Positions 17,679 to 26,697 are shown, counted from the first letter of the stretch. The stretch: DNA of 64,000 nt from Eisenbergiella porci (GCF_009696275.1 NZ_VUMI01000020.1:29511-93510); one strand, 5' to 3'. The notes: a model not told the origin generated them from the letters alone. Program-made: numbers and translations.

Positions 17679-18218
17679 CTATTGATGCTTCAGCACGCCG
17701 AACTTGTTTAACGGCCATATCCTCACCCAGGCCTTGCCGATAATGTTGCTGCGCCGGATGTTCCCCACGCTTGGATCCCGGCTGTCCGAGCTGTTGTTCC
17801 GGTTATCACCCATGACAAAATATTCATCATCCCCCAATGTAATGGGTTCCACCGCAAGTCCCGGGAAGTTGATCTTCTCTTTGCCGTAATCCTCTTCCAG
17901 TATCTCGCCGTTAATGTAAATGTTGCCCTCCAAATCAATCTGCACCGTTTCCCCGGGAAGGCCGATGACTCTCTTTACATAGTAAGTATTCTCTTTATAT
18001 TGAAAGGGGAAAACGATGATATCAAAACGTTTCGGTTCTGAAAAACGGTAGGATATCTTATCCAGTATCAGCTGATCGTTATTGCTCAAGGTCGGCTCCA
18101 TGGAGCTTCCGCTCACCGAGGTTCTCTGTCCCACAAAGGTTATCAGCAGATAGGTTCCAAGAAGAACCGCCAGAATATAAAGTATTGTACTGATAATTTC
18201 CTTTACCACATTTTTCAT
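17679..18218 (-). CDS. lepB: Signal peptidase I (first copy)
   Basis: Type I signal peptidase cleaves signal peptides of exported proteins on the outer side of the membrane. A single N-terminal membrane anchor (about residues 6-30) is followed by SGSSMEPTLSNND with the catalytic Ser, and YYVKRVIGLPGE with the catalytic Lys, then MGDNRNNSSDSR. The frame could start at a TTG five codons upstream (18233), but the ATG at 18218 is nine bases after GGAG and is preferred, giving 179 residues. It lies between rbgA and rnhB. A second, different copy sits on the other side of rbgA. Confidence 0.93.
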   Translation of the reverse strand: MKNVVKEIISTILYILAVLLGTYLLITFVGQRTSVSGSSMEPTLSNNDQLILDKISYRFSEPKRFDIIVFPFQYKENTYYVKRVIGLPGETVQIDLEGNIYINGEILEEDYGKEKINFPGLAVEPITLGDDEYFVMGDNRNNSSDSRDPSVGNIRRSNIIGKAWVRIWPLNKFGVLKHQ

Positions 18219-18267
18219 TTTATTGTGCTCCAATCATTTATTCTCGGGAATATTTGAAAATCACTTC

Positions 18268-19122
18268 TCAGACATTCCCTGTTCCGGGTCTTTCCAGAGA
18301 AATTCTTCCCAGTCTCCCGCTTCTGAAATCATCCGTTACAAGCTGGGCCGCCCTGCTTAAATCCGGCTCGCCGCCCTTTTTGTAGCATTTGCGCTTTTCG
18401 GCCGCCGCTTCCAGCACCTGGACCGGAGTTTCCCCTCCGGCAAGCGAATACCTCTCCTGAAGAAGGGATGGATACCATTCCTGAAGATAGGCAATCAGGT
18501 CTATGGCCAGTTCGTCCATAATGATGATTTCATCGTTCATGGAGCCTATAAATGCAAGTTTCATGCCAACGCTCTGGTCTTCAAACTTCGGCCAGAGAAT
18601 TCCGGGTGTATCCAGAAGCTCCAGCCCCTTATTCAGCCTGATCCACTGCTTTCCTTTGGTTACGCCGGGCTTGTTGCCCGTTTTGGCACACGCCTTTCCG
18701 GCAAAGGAATTGATAAAGGTGGATTTCCCCACATTGGGGATTCCCGCTACCATGGCTCTCACCGGGCGGTTCAGGATTCCCCGCCTTCTGTCCCTCTCTA
18801 TCTTCTCCTTACACACCTCCTGTACGGCTCCCTGAATGGCCTTCAGCCCCTGTCCGGTCTGCGCGTTGATTTCCAGGGCCTTGATCCCTTTTTCCTGAAA
18901 CCAGGCCGTCCAGGCCCTGTTACATGCCGGATCCGCCAAATCCGATTTATTCAGAAGCACCAGCCTGGCCTTGTTCCGTCCCAGCTCATCAATATCCGGA
19001 TTGCGGCTGCTCTGCGGTATTCTGGCATCCACCAGCTCAATAATCAGGTCTATCAGCTTAATATCTTCCTGCATGGCGCGCCTGGCTTTTGTCATATGCC
19101 CGGGATACCATTGATAATTCAT
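18268..19122 (-). CDS. rbgA: Ribosome biogenesis GTPase RbgA (YlqF)
   Basis: RbgA drives a late step in 50S maturation. The GTPase motifs are circularly permuted as expected: LLNKSDL (G4) near residue 57, then GIPNVGKST (G1) near 127 and LLDTPG (G3) near 168. The N-terminus MNYQWYPGHMTKARRAM is a family signature. The length of 284 residues is normal. It stands between two signal peptidase genes downstream of rplS, as in the classical Firmicutes trmD-rplS-rbgA-rnhB order. Confidence 0.96.
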   Translation of the reverse strand: MNYQWYPGHMTKARRAMQEDIKLIDLIIELVDARIPQSSRNPDIDELGRNKARLVLLNKSDLADPACNRAWTAWFQEKGIKALEINAQTGQGLKAIQGAVQEVCKEKIERDRRRGILNRPVRAMVAGIPNVGKSTFINSFAGKACAKTGNKPGVTKGKQWIRLNKGLELLDTPGILWPKFEDQSVGMKLAFIGSMNDEIIIMDELAIDLIAYLQEWYPSLLQERYSLAGGETPVQVLEAAAEKRKCYKKGGEPDLSRAAQLVTDDFRSGRLGRISLERPGTGNV

Positions 19123-19261
19123 ATATACTTTCCCATACCTTTCCGATTTGGAAGCCAGGTGGCGGCCTCTCCAAATCCGTTCCTGAATTTTTCAAAAGTT
19201 ATCATGCCTTCACGGTTACGGATTCTTTTAAAAATCCCGCTTTTCCGCCCGGCAGTCCGTC

Positions 19262-19843
19262 CTATTTCACAAGTCCCATATTGCTGCCTCCGCCCGCCGT
19301 CTTAAACCAGGCCTTTCCCACGATATCATCTCTGGAAACCGGGCCGATATTGCCGGAGCGGCTGTCTTCACTGCTGTTGCAGTTATCCCCCATAACAAAA
19401 TATTCATCATTTCCCAGCTTGATCTCATGCTCCGCAATTCCTGCGTCCGCTATCAGGTCATAGGTGTCATCCTCCACCGCCTTTCCATTTACATAGAGGA
19501 TTCCCTCCCTGATCTGTACGGTTTCACCCGGCCCGGCCACAACGCGCTTTACATAATAGTGGGTGTTCTGATTGCCGTTGGGAAGAAAAACCACCACGTC
19601 TCCGGCCCTGGGATTGGCAAGCTTGTAAGCAAACCTGTTTATCAGGATTTCCTGCCCGTTATAAAGCGCCGGTTCCATGGATACCCCGATCACACTGGTT
19701 CTGATTCCCACAAAATAAACGATGACAAAGGCAAGAAAAGCGGCAATTAAAATTCCTGCCACATAGCTCAATATCTCGTGGACAATGGTCGTGCTTATTT
19801 TTTTCCTTCTTCTGTAGAAGCTTAATCCTTTGGTTCTTCTCAT
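19262..19843 (-). CDS. lepB: Signal peptidase I (second copy)
   Basis: This 193-residue protein has a basic N-terminus, one membrane anchor (about residues 22-48), the catalytic Ser in GVSMEPALYNGQE, the catalytic Lys in HYYVKRVVAGPGE, and the box MGDNCNSSEDSRSGNIG. It differs clearly from the lepB copy at 17679-18218 and so is not a recent duplicate. AGGAAG precedes the ATG. It follows the terminator of rplS and a 262-base gap, so it probably begins a transcript that runs through rbgA, lepB, rnhB, yraN and pgeF. Confidence 0.94.
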   Translation of the reverse strand: MRRTKGLSFYRRRKKISTTIVHEILSYVAGILIAAFLAFVIVYFVGIRTSVIGVSMEPALYNGQEILINRFAYKLANPRAGDVVVFLPNGNQNTHYYVKRVVAGPGETVQIREGILYVNGKAVEDDTYDLIADAGIAEHEIKLGNDEYFVMGDNCNSSEDSRSGNIGPVSRDDIVGKAWFKTAGGGSNMGLVK

Positions 19844-20060
19844 TTGTTCTTCCTATATAGAATGCTGTAAAAAGCCGTTTTTACTCCGGTTGGCAGCTAT
19901 ATAATGCCTTCCCGGTTACGCCTGCTTTTTCCTATCATTTGCTAAACGACGCTTACATTCTATCACGAAAGGGGCGAACCTTGCAAGCATCTCCGTCTTG
20001 CCTGCCACAAAGGAAACGGTGTTAATGTTCAGGAAGCAGAACCGCTGCGTCAACAATATA

Positions 20061-20090
20061 AAAAGAGACAGCCACCACAGCGGCTGCCCC
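20061..20090 (-). terminator. Terminator after rplS
   Basis: On the minus strand GGGCAGCC pairs with GGCTGTCT (two G-U pairs), followed by CTTTTTATA. It lies 16 to 45 bases after the rplS stop codon. Confidence 0.65.
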
Positions 20091-20105
20091 TCATACCGTA
20101 TCCGA

Positions 20106-20453
20106 TTATTTTACCAGTTCTTTAACTTTGGCCTTCTTACCTACCCTGTCTCTCAGGTAGTTCAGTTTGGCTCTTCTTACTTTACCTTTTCTTACCAGCT
20201 CAACCTTCTCTACATTGGGAGAGTGCAGCGGCCATGTCTTCTCAACGCCGATGCCGTTGGAGCTCTTTCTTACGGTAAAGGTAGCTCTGTTGCTGCCGCC
20301 CTGCTTTTTCAGGACAACACCTTCAAATACCTGGACTCTTTCACGGTTACCTTCTTTGATTTTACCATAAACTCTTACGGTATCACCAACGGAAAATTCC
20401 GGAACCTCCTGCTTCAGCTGTTCCTCTTCAATTGCCTTAATAATGTCGTTCAT
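20106..20453 (-). CDS. rplS: 50S ribosomal protein L19
   Basis: L19 sits at the 30S-50S interface. The 115-residue sequence is typical throughout: [45 protein letters not shown], and [20 protein letters not shown]. It is preceded by GGAGGA and has its own likely promoter between it and trmD, and a terminator after it, so it can be expressed separately from the rimM-trmD genes. Confidence 0.98.
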   Translation of the reverse strand: MNDIIKAIEEEQLKQEVPEFSVGDTVRVYGKIKEGNRERVQVFEGVVLKKQGGSNRATFTVRKSSNGIGVEKTWPLHSPNVEKVELVRKGKVRRAKLNYLRDRVGKKAKVKELVK

Positions 20454-20532
20454 TGCTCTTCCTCCTGATTTCCTGGATGTTCTTAATACATTTACCTGTA
20501 ACAGAGGACCATCTCATTATCGCAACGTTTAT

Positions 20533-20561
20533 AATATACCATATCATTCCTGTAAACGCAA
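20533..20561 (-). promoter_or_regulatory. Probable promoter of rplS
   Basis: Reading on the minus strand, TTGCGT (20556-20561), a 17-base spacer and TATATT (20533-20538) lie just past the trmD stop at 20569. The leader to the rplS start is about 70 bases. Confidence 0.5.
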
Positions 20562-20568
20562 GTAAAAA

Positions 20569-21969
20569 TTATGACATCCAGTAAACCTTTTCCCTGCCGA
20601 TGCGCAGCTTCAGCTTTTCCTGGAGACGCACGGACGCCTCGTTGTCGGTAAATACCTGGCAGAAGGGGACCCAGCCGCGCTCCAGCATCCTGTTTATCAG
20701 ATGTTTTTCCAGCGCCTCGCCGATTCCCCGCCTGCGGAATTCTTCCGCCACCTCTAACATTCCCATGCTTCCTTCCGCATGAATTCCAGCAAATCCGGCC
20801 AGCTTTCCTTCAAGAAAGACTCCATACATCATTCCAGCGCTGATCCTCTCCTCCAGATAAGCCCTGTCATGAACCGTATGGTACTGTCCGTAAACGCTTT
20901 CCAGCCAGGAAAGATCCAACGGCCTGATATCATACGCCGCAGCTTCTTCCCATGGCGTTTTCCTGGTATAAACCGCCTGTACGCAGGAATTGATCACGCT
21001 GCAGCCAAATCTTCTGCAAAGGCTGTCCTTAAGGAAATCCTGATGCGCCACATACAGGCCGTTTTTCAGGCCGCGCGGGATCAGGGAAATCAGCCTTTCC
21101 CCCATATCCTCATCCGCTGCGGACAGCATATAGGCCCCGCTGGGAATATCCCTGACAAGGACGCCGTCCTCTGCGCCGTAAAGCAGCTCGCCCTGTCCTC
21201 TGCGGATAACCTCAAGCATATCCATATGGGAGAGCTTCCTTTTCTGCAGATAGCCGAGAGCCCGGCCTTTTCCCGCATAAAGCTCATACAAATCAGGCCT
21301 GCGCTCCCTGGTCCGCGCTTCCGACTGCTCCAGCCGCCAGCGGTCCACTTTTGCATGGTCCCCGCAAAGAAGCACCTCAGGAACCTCTGCGCCCTGCCAG
21401 ACCTCCGGTCTGGTATACTGGGGATATTCCAGAAGATTATCATGGAAGGATTCAAATTCCGCTGATTCTTCATTCTTAAGCACACCCGGGACCAGACGGG
21501 AAACGGCGTCAATCATAACCATGGCCGGCAGCTCTCCTCCTGTCAGCACATAGTCGCCGATGGACACATAATCCGTCACAACAGCCTGCAGAACCCGTTC
21601 ATCAATCCCTTCATAATGGCCGCAAAGGAAGACAAGATCCTGCTCCTGCGCCAGTTCCTGCGCCATCTGCTGGTTAAATACCTTTCCCTGGGGCGTAACG
21701 TAAATCACACGGGGGGACTTTCCGCCGCGGGAAATTATTTTTTCTTCCACCGATTTAAATGCATCAAAAACGGGCTGGGCCTGCATCAGCATGCCGGCCC
21801 CTCCTCCATAGGGATAATCGTCCACTTTTTTATGCTTATTTTTGGTGAAATCCCGGATATTTACCGCTTCCAGGCCAATATGCCCGTTCTGTGCGGCACG
21901 CCCCAGAATGCTGGTATTCAGCCCGCCTGTAACCATCTCCGGGAAAAGCGTGAGTATATGAAAATTCAT
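20569..21969 (-). CDS. trmD: tRNA (guanine37-N1)-methyltransferase fused to a GNAT acetyltransferase
   Basis: Residues 1-230 are a complete TrmD, which methylates G37 of tRNAs reading CNN codons to prevent frameshifting: MNFHILTLFPEMV, the SAM-knot segments FLCGHYEGIDERV and SIGDYVLTGGELPAM, and a C-terminal RWRLEQSEARTRERRPDL. The frame then continues for about 235 residues with a GNAT-type domain; the acetyl-CoA loop is EEFRRRGIGEALEKHLI near residue 418-434. TrmD alone is normally about 240 residues. The start at 21969 (upstream GGGAG) gives the standard N-terminus; the longer frame to 22080 is not supported. It follows rimM by 35 bases. What the acetyltransferase part modifies is unknown. 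Confidence 0.93.
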   Translation of the reverse strand: MNFHILTLFPEMVTGGLNTSILGRAAQNGHIGLEAVNIRDFTKNKHKKVDDYPYGGGAGMLMQAQPVFDAFKSVEEKIISRGGKSPRVIYVTPQGKVFNQQMAQELAQEQDLVFLCGHYEGIDERVLQAVVTDYVSIGDYVLTGGELPAMVMIDAVSRLVPGVLKNEESAEFESFHDNLLEYPQYTRPEVWQGAEVPEVLLCGDHAKVDRWRLEQSEARTRERRPDLYELYAGKGRALGYLQKRKLSHMDMLEVIRRGQGELLYGAEDGVLVRDIPSGAYMLSAADEDMGERLISLIPRGLKNGLYVAHQDFLKDSLCRRFGCSVINSCVQAVYTRKTPWEEAAAYDIRPLDLSWLESVYGQYHTVHDRAYLEERISAGMMYGVFLEGKLAGFAGIHAEGSMGMLEVAEEFRRRGIGEALEKHLINRMLERGWVPFCQVFTDNEASVRLQEKLKLRIGREKVYWMS

Positions 21970-22004
21970 ACCTGCTCCCATCCGCCGCCTGCATGCAGCC
22001 TGTT

Positions 22005-22520
22005 TTACTGTAAATCCAGAAGCCCTTCCAGAAGATGGACCCTCATTACGGCATTTTCCACATCCACATCCAGAATGCATTCCTTAATGGCCGGAATCAG
22101 AACAGTGCCTCCCTCATCCAGTACCACCTCATAAACATCATTCGCCCCTGTGGTTATAACATCCCGAAGCGTTCCCAAAGGGGAACCATCCTCGTTTACC
22201 ACCTTCATATCGATAAGATCTGCAATAAAAAACTCGTCCTTTTTCAGCCGGACCGCATTGTCCCTGGTCACATACAGGCTGGCCTTCCGGTATTTTTCCA
22301 CCTGTTCAATATCGTCCAACCCTTTGAATTTCAGTATTACAAACTGTTTGAAATATTTAACACTTTCGATTTCCAGATCCACGGACACTTTACCGTTATC
22401 CAGAATCACTTTCTTCAGCCTCCGGAACCGTCCCGGGTCATCCGTCGTAGGGTAAACCTTTACCTCACCCTTCAGGCCATGAGTTGCCGTAATGATTCCT
22501 ACCTGCAGTTTCTGTTCCAT
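22005..22520 (-). CDS. rimM: 16S rRNA processing protein RimM
   Basis: RimM helps mature the head of the 30S subunit and binds S19. The N-terminal beta-barrel has GIITATHGLKGEVKVYPTTDDP, and the C-terminal PRC-barrel domain (about residues 95-171) has FIADLIDMKVVNEDGSPLG and VLIPAIKECILDVD. The length of 171 residues is normal. It lies between khpA and trmD; a hairpin in the 112-base gap before it may reduce transcription into this gene. Confidence 0.96.
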   Translation of the reverse strand: MEQKLQVGIITATHGLKGEVKVYPTTDDPGRFRRLKKVILDNGKVSVDLEIESVKYFKQFVILKFKGLDDIEQVEKYRKASLYVTRDNAVRLKKDEFFIADLIDMKVVNEDGSPLGTLRDVITTGANDVYEVVLDEGGTVLIPAIKECILDVDVENAVMRVHLLEGLLDLQ

Positions 22521-22595
22521 TCTTTTCCTCCAAACGAACAGGATTTACGCTTCCGGCACAATAACCGTTCCTGCGCAAACCAGGTTTTGCTCAGC

Positions 22596-22628
22596 AAAAA
22601 GCTGCTTCCGTAAAGGGAGCAGCCTTTT
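22596..22628 (-). terminator. Hairpin between khpA and rimM
   Basis: On the minus strand AAGGCTGCTCCC pairs with GGAAGCAGCTTTTT, leaving a U-run at the 3' side. It may act as an attenuator or partial terminator inside the ffh-rpsP-khpA-rimM-trmD operon. Confidence 0.55.
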
Positions 22629-22632
22629 CGTT

Positions 22633-22860
22633 TCAGATGATTTCTACATCCACATGTTTTTTATCTCCCAGTGCTGCCGCTTTCACAACCGCACGGATTG
22701 CTTTGGCGATACGGCCCTGCTTGCCGATTACCTTGCCCATGTCGGACGGTGCAACGTGAAGCTCAATCGTCGTTATTTTACCGCTTTCCTTTTCCGTAAC
22801 GACTACTTCCTCCGGGTTGTCAACAAGTGCTTTTGCAATCACTTCAACCAGTTCTTTCAT
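22633..22860 (-). CDS. khpA: KH-domain RNA-binding protein KhpA (YlqC)
   Basis: A 75-residue protein that is a single type II KH domain. The GxxG loop is GKVIGKQGRIAKAIRAVVKAA. KhpA, with KhpB, binds RNA and affects cell division in Gram-positive bacteria. The position after rpsP and before rimM is the standard one. Confidence 0.95.
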   Translation of the reverse strand: MKELVEVIAKALVDNPEEVVVTEKESGKITTIELHVAPSDMGKVIGKQGRIAKAIRAVVKAAALGDKKHVDVEII

Positions 22861-22940
22861 TACTTTTCCTCCATTCCGCCGCAGGCGTCAACCCGGGTAC
22901 CGGTAAATGGCGCCGATACCCTCTTCTTTGCCAAGAGGTC

Positions 22941-23186
22941 TTATTTCTCAATTCCTGCTGCTTTGAAGATTTTGCTTACTACTTCAGTGGGCTGTGCACC
23001 ATTGTTCAGCCATTTCTTTGCCAGTTCTTCATTTACCTTGAACTCACTGGGATTTTTGTTAGGATCATAGATTCCGATTTCCTCGATGAATCTTCCGTCT
23101 CTGGGAGATCTGGAATCTGCCACGATAATTCTGTAAAAAGGAGCCTTCTTCTGTCCCATTCTTCTTAATCTGATTTTTACTGCCAT
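22941..23186 (-). CDS. rpsP: 30S ribosomal protein S16
   Basis: The 81-residue protein begins [20 protein letters not shown] and contains [17 protein letters not shown] and NGAQPTEVV, all typical of S16. It follows ffh by 45 bases and has a good AGG-type ribosome site. Its place in the ffh-rpsP-khpA-rimM-trmD order is conserved in Firmicutes. Confidence 0.98.
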   Translation of the reverse strand: MAVKIRLRRMGQKKAPFYRIIVADSRSPRDGRFIEEIGIYDPNKNPSEFKVNEELAKKWLNNGAQPTEVVSKIFKAAGIEK

Positions 23187-23231
23187 TTTTTCTTACCTCC
23201 AAGAATCTTTTGCTTTGTTTGCTTTAATTTA

Positions 23232-24584
23232 TTAAAAAGGAAGTTTAAACTTACCCTTTTTGCCTCCGAAACCTCCCATCATGCCGGGAAGCTGCTTCAT
23301 CATTTTCTGGCTCTGCTCAAACTGCTTGATGAAGCGGTTTACAATACTGATATCCACGCCCGCGCCTCTTGCAATCCTGTGTTTTCTGCTGGGATTTAAG
23401 AGCTTGGGGTTCCGGCGTTCGGCCGGTGTCATGGAAAGGACAATGGCCTCCATATGGGCCAGCTGCTTTTCATCCACCATGGATTCGATCTCCGCACTCT
23501 TGCCGCCGATGCCGGGCATCATGCTGAGAATGCTGGACAGGCCGCCCATGTTGCGCATCTGCTTCATGCTTTCCAGGTAATCCTCAAAATCGAATTTTCC
23601 CTTCTTCATGCGCGACGCCATTTCTTTTTCCTTATCGGCGTCGATATTCATGTTGGCCTGAGCCCTATCTATTAAGGAAAGGACATCGCCCATGCCAAGG
23701 ATCCGGCCGGCCATTCTGTCCGGATAAAACTGCTCCAAATCGGAAAGCTTCTCACCCATACCCACATAAAGGATGGGCTTTCCGGTCACCGCCTTGATGG
23801 AAAGCGCCGCGCCGCCACGGGTATCGCCATCCATTTTGGAAAGGATTACGCCGTCCACGCCTACCTTCTCATCAAACTCCTTCGCCACGTTCACGGCATC
23901 CTGTCCGGTCATGGCATCCACCACCAGAAGCGTCTGGTGCACGGTGATGTTTTCTTTGATCTCCTGAAGCTCCTGCATCATCTCTTCATCAATGTGAAGA
24001 CGGCCCGCCGTATCGATGATGACTACATTATTTCCATTTTTCTGTGCATGCTCCATGCCAGCCTTTGCAATGTCCAGGGGCTTGTTTTTGGTTCCCATGG
24101 AAAAAGCATCCACATTCTGCTTCTTAGCGTTGATTTCCAGCTGCTCAATCGCGGCTGGCCTGTAAATATCACAGGCAACCAGCAGCGGTTTCTTTCCCTT
24201 CAGCTTGAACTTGCCGGCCAGCTTTGCCGCGGTCGTCGTCTTGCCGGCGCCCTGAAGGCCGCACATCATGATGACGGTAGTTGACTTGCCGGGCTGCATG
24301 GCGATTTCCGTAGTTTCCGAACCCATCAGGGCGGTCATTTCCTCATTTACGATTTTGATGACCATCTGACCTGGGTTCAGGCCGTTCATAACATCGGCGC
24401 CGATGGCGCGTGCCTCCACGGATTTCACAAACTGCTTAACCACGCGGAAATTAACGTCCGCTTCCAGCAGCGCCATCTTGACCTCCTTCAAGGCTGTTTT
24501 CACATCCTCTTCCGTCAGACGGCCTTTTCCTCTCAGGTTCTTGAATACATTCTGAAGTTTATCTGTTAAGCTTTCAAATGCCAT
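23232..24584 (-). CDS. ffh: Signal recognition particle protein Ffh
   Basis: Ffh binds signal sequences and the SRP RNA and docks with FtsY (28340-29281). The N domain (MAFESLTDKLQNVFKNLRG) is followed by the GTPase domain with GLQGAGKTTTAAKLA, DTAGRLHIDEEMM, SKMDGDTRGGAALS, and the methionine-rich M domain (about residues 295-450) with a Gly/Lys-rich C-terminus. The start could be a GTG two codons earlier (24590); the ATG at 24584 gives the usual N-terminus. AAAGGAAA lies upstream. It follows ylxM by about 60 bases. Confidence 0.97.
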   Translation of the reverse strand: MAFESLTDKLQNVFKNLRGKGRLTEEDVKTALKEVKMALLEADVNFRVVKQFVKSVEARAIGADVMNGLNPGQMVIKIVNEEMTALMGSETTEIAMQPGKSTTVIMMCGLQGAGKTTTAAKLAGKFKLKGKKPLLVACDIYRPAAIEQLEINAKKQNVDAFSMGTKNKPLDIAKAGMEHAQKNGNNVVIIDTAGRLHIDEEMMQELQEIKENITVHQTLLVVDAMTGQDAVNVAKEFDEKVGVDGVILSKMDGDTRGGAALSIKAVTGKPILYVGMGEKLSDLEQFYPDRMAGRILGMGDVLSLIDRAQANMNIDADKEKEMASRMKKGKFDFEDYLESMKQMRNMGGLSSILSMMPGIGGKSAEIESMVDEKQLAHMEAIVLSMTPAERRNPKLLNPSRKHRIARGAGVDISIVNRFIKQFEQSQKMMKQLPGMMGGFGGKKGKFKLPF

Positions 24585-24643
24585 AAACACTGTTTCCTTT
24601 GCTGATGTGTAACTGTCTGGTTACATCACAGTCACAGAATAAA

Positions 24644-24958
24644 TTACATTTCTGCCAGAATCTCATCCGCCAGCTTCCTGATCTTTTCATCCGGCGTCAG
24701 CTGTTTGATCTCTTCCAGCTTTTCTGTGATAATCCTGAACTTTTCCATCAGGTGCAGCCTGCTTTCGTAATCCTCCAGCGTCTTGTCGCACCTCTTTATC
24801 AAATCGTGAACACCCTGTCTGCTGATTCCCGCTTCCTGGGCAATCTCGCTTAAGGACATGTCATTCATTACCGCATCTTCATATATCCGGCGCTGGTGCT
24901 CATTGAGCAGCTCGCCGTAAAAATCATATAACAGACCCTGTTCCACTATCTTTTCCAT
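24644..24958 (-). CDS. ylxM: YlxM-type helix-turn-helix protein
   Basis: YlxM is a small DNA- or RNA-binding protein always found before ffh and thought to affect the SRP pathway. The 104 residues include a sigma-factor-like helix-turn-helix: [24 protein letters not shown], near residues 34-57. A promoter lies about 100 bases upstream. Confidence 0.93.
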   Translation of the reverse strand: MEKIVEQGLLYDFYGELLNEHQRRIYEDAVMNDMSLSEIAQEAGISRQGVHDLIKRCDKTLEDYESRLHLMEKFRIITEKLEEIKQLTPDEKIRKLADEILAEM

Positions 24959-25054
24959 TGCCTTATCACCCTGTGCCTGTTATCTGCTGCCCGGCTCTCT
25001 CCGGAAGCTGTGAAGGTTCTCATCAGCTGCTGCGCCCGGATAACCGCAGTTGTA

Positions 25055-25083
25055 ATCTTACTATAAAAGGAAGAAGGTGTCAA
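25055..25083 (-). promoter_or_regulatory. Promoter of ylxM-ffh operon
   Basis: On the minus strand TTGACA (25078-25083) and TAAGAT (25055-25060) are separated by 17 bases. The -35 box lies inside one arm of the terminator hairpin at 25071-25106, so the two signals share sequence. Confidence 0.6.
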
Positions 25084-25111
25084 GTATTTTTTCTTGACAC
25101 CTTCTTTTTTT
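25071..25111. terminator. Strong hairpin after the DUF45 gene
   Basis: A perfect 14-bp stem AAGAAGGTGTCAAG/CTTGACACCTTCTT (25071-25084 with 25093-25106) separates the DUF45 gene from ylxM. The best T-run is on the plus strand; on the minus strand the downstream run is interrupted (TTCTTCCTTTT), which may still terminate. Confidence 0.65.
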
Positions 25112-25176
25112 CCTTAACATCTTCTTTTCCCTGAATATCTGCATTTTTCTGCAGTACCAATCCCGCCAGCTGTCAG

Positions 25177-25812
25177 TCAGCCAGGCAGCGCCATCCGCCT
25201 CATTATCCTGTCCCCGTTTTCACGAAGCCATTTTTTCCGAAGCTTATAATCCGGCAGCACTCTTTCCACTTCCTTCCAGAACCGTTCCGAATGGTTCATT
25301 TCCAGGCGGTGGCAAAGCTCGTGGACCACTACGTAATCAATCACTTCCGGCGGCATAAGCATGAGAAGACAGTTAAAATTCAGGTTTCCCTTGCTGCTGC
25401 AGCTTCCCCAACGGGACTTCTGGTTGCGTATCGTTATCCTTCCATAGCTTACTTTTACCAAAGGCGCATAATAAGCGGTTCTCTGCGGAATATACTTAAG
25501 CGCCTCCCCGGCAAGCTTTCTGATTTCTTCTGTTGTGAGGCGTTCCTCAGGCTGCAGTGCTTCGTTCCTCTGTCTTTCCTTTATCTGCTTTATATGTTTT
25601 GTGATCCAGGAAGATTTTTCTTCCACAAATCTGCGGATTTCCGAATCAGGCATCCTGTATGGCGCGCGGACCGTAATATCGAGCTTCTCATCTATCTGCA
25701 GACAGACCGTTCTGCGGCCGCTTCTGACTACCCTTATTTTCAATTCTTCCTGTTCCGCTGCTGCTTTTTCATATCCTCTCTGTAAACAATAATCCATTTT
25801 CTTCTTTAACAT
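25177..25812 (-). CDS. YgjP/DUF45 M48-like zinc metallopeptidase
   Basis: The zinc-binding motif HELCHRLEMNHSERFW (HExxH-like HELCH with the third ligand His in MNHSERFW) is clear, preceded by RNQKSRWGSCSSKGNLNFN, the signature of the YgjP/SprT-like family. The length of 211 residues is normal. The protein has no signal peptide and is expected in the cytosol. Substrates are unknown. It begins three bases after yitT ends, so the two form an operon. Confidence 0.9.
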   Translation of the reverse strand: MLKKKMDYCLQRGYEKAAAEQEELKIRVVRSGRRTVCLQIDEKLDITVRAPYRMPDSEIRRFVEEKSSWITKHIKQIKERQRNEALQPEERLTTEEIRKLAGEALKYIPQRTAYYAPLVKVSYGRITIRNQKSRWGSCSSKGNLNFNCLLMLMPPEVIDYVVVHELCHRLEMNHSERFWKEVERVLPDYKLRKKWLRENGDRIMRRMALPG

Positions 25813-25815
25813 CCT

Positions 25816-26697
25816 TTAAATTTTCTCGCTGAAAATATTCTTATACCCTTCCCCGTAAATCTCCGTGGCGCTGGAAACAATCATGAAAGCGAGAGGATCC
25901 TCCTCCTTCACGATCTCCTCCGCTTTGGGGGACATGGTATTGCGCATAACGCACATAATCACCTTTTTGGGACTGTTGCTGTAGGCGCCCTTACCTTCCA
26001 GATAGGTTACGCCGATATCCAGCTCCTCCAGAATCCTTGCGGTGATTTTTTCCGAACTGTCACTGATAATATAGATAAGCTTCGCTTCATCCCTGCCATA
26101 AAGTACCGCGTCAAACATAATGCTGCACACCACAACGGCCAGGATAGCATACATAATGGTATCAAAATCCCCGAATACCAAGAGGGAGGCGGATACAATC
26201 AGGATATCCGTCAGGAAGAACAGCCTTCCTGTTTTAAGATGTTTATACTTAAGCCGAAGGAATTTAACAATAATATCCGTCCCTCCTGTAGTCGCTCCGG
26301 CTTTGAAAACGATCCCCAGCCCGATGGCCATGAGAATCCCCCCTGCCAGGGCGGCCAGCAGCGGCTGTGAGGTGAGCGCCCCGAACCGGGCAAAAAAATT
26401 GGTAAACACGGCACACGTCAAAGTAGCGTAAATGGTGGAAATGATAAACCTTAAGCCGAACTTCCACAATCCCGCTATCAGTATCGGGATATTTATCAGC
26501 AGCATGCCGGTACCGGTAGGAAGTCCGGACAGACGGTTTATGATCACCGCAATACCTGTGACGCCTCCGGGCGCCAGGTTGTTGGGATCCAGAAACAGAC
26601 TGATGCTCACGCCATAAATACAGGCCGCCGCCGTAATCATGACGTAATCATAAATCCGCCTTTTCACCGATTTCTTTTCCACAAACTTTTCTGTCAT
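25816..26697 (-). CDS. YitT-family membrane protein
   Basis: The protein has about five membrane helices (DUF161 part, from residue 15 to about 200) with GISLFLDPNNLAPGGVTGIA and GAGIVFKAGATTGGTD-like segments, and a C-terminal cytosolic DUF2179 domain (about 215-293) with ARILEELDIGVTYLEGKG. The function of the family is unknown; transport has been suggested. The ATG at 26697 is preferred over 26757 because GGGAGG is six bases upstream, giving 293 residues. A 336-base gap with hairpins separates it from ilvA. Confidence 0.9.
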   Translation of the reverse strand: MTEKFVEKKSVKRRIYDYVMITAAACIYGVSISLFLDPNNLAPGGVTGIAVIINRLSGLPTGTGMLLINIPILIAGLWKFGLRFIISTIYATLTCAVFTNFFARFGALTSQPLLAALAGGILMAIGLGIVFKAGATTGGTDIIVKFLRLKYKHLKTGRLFFLTDILIVSASLLVFGDFDTIMYAILAVVVCSIMFDAVLYGRDEAKLIYIISDSSEKITARILEELDIGVTYLEGKGAYSNSPKKVIMCVMRNTMSPKAEEIVKEEDPLAFMIVSSATEIYGEGYKNIFSEKI

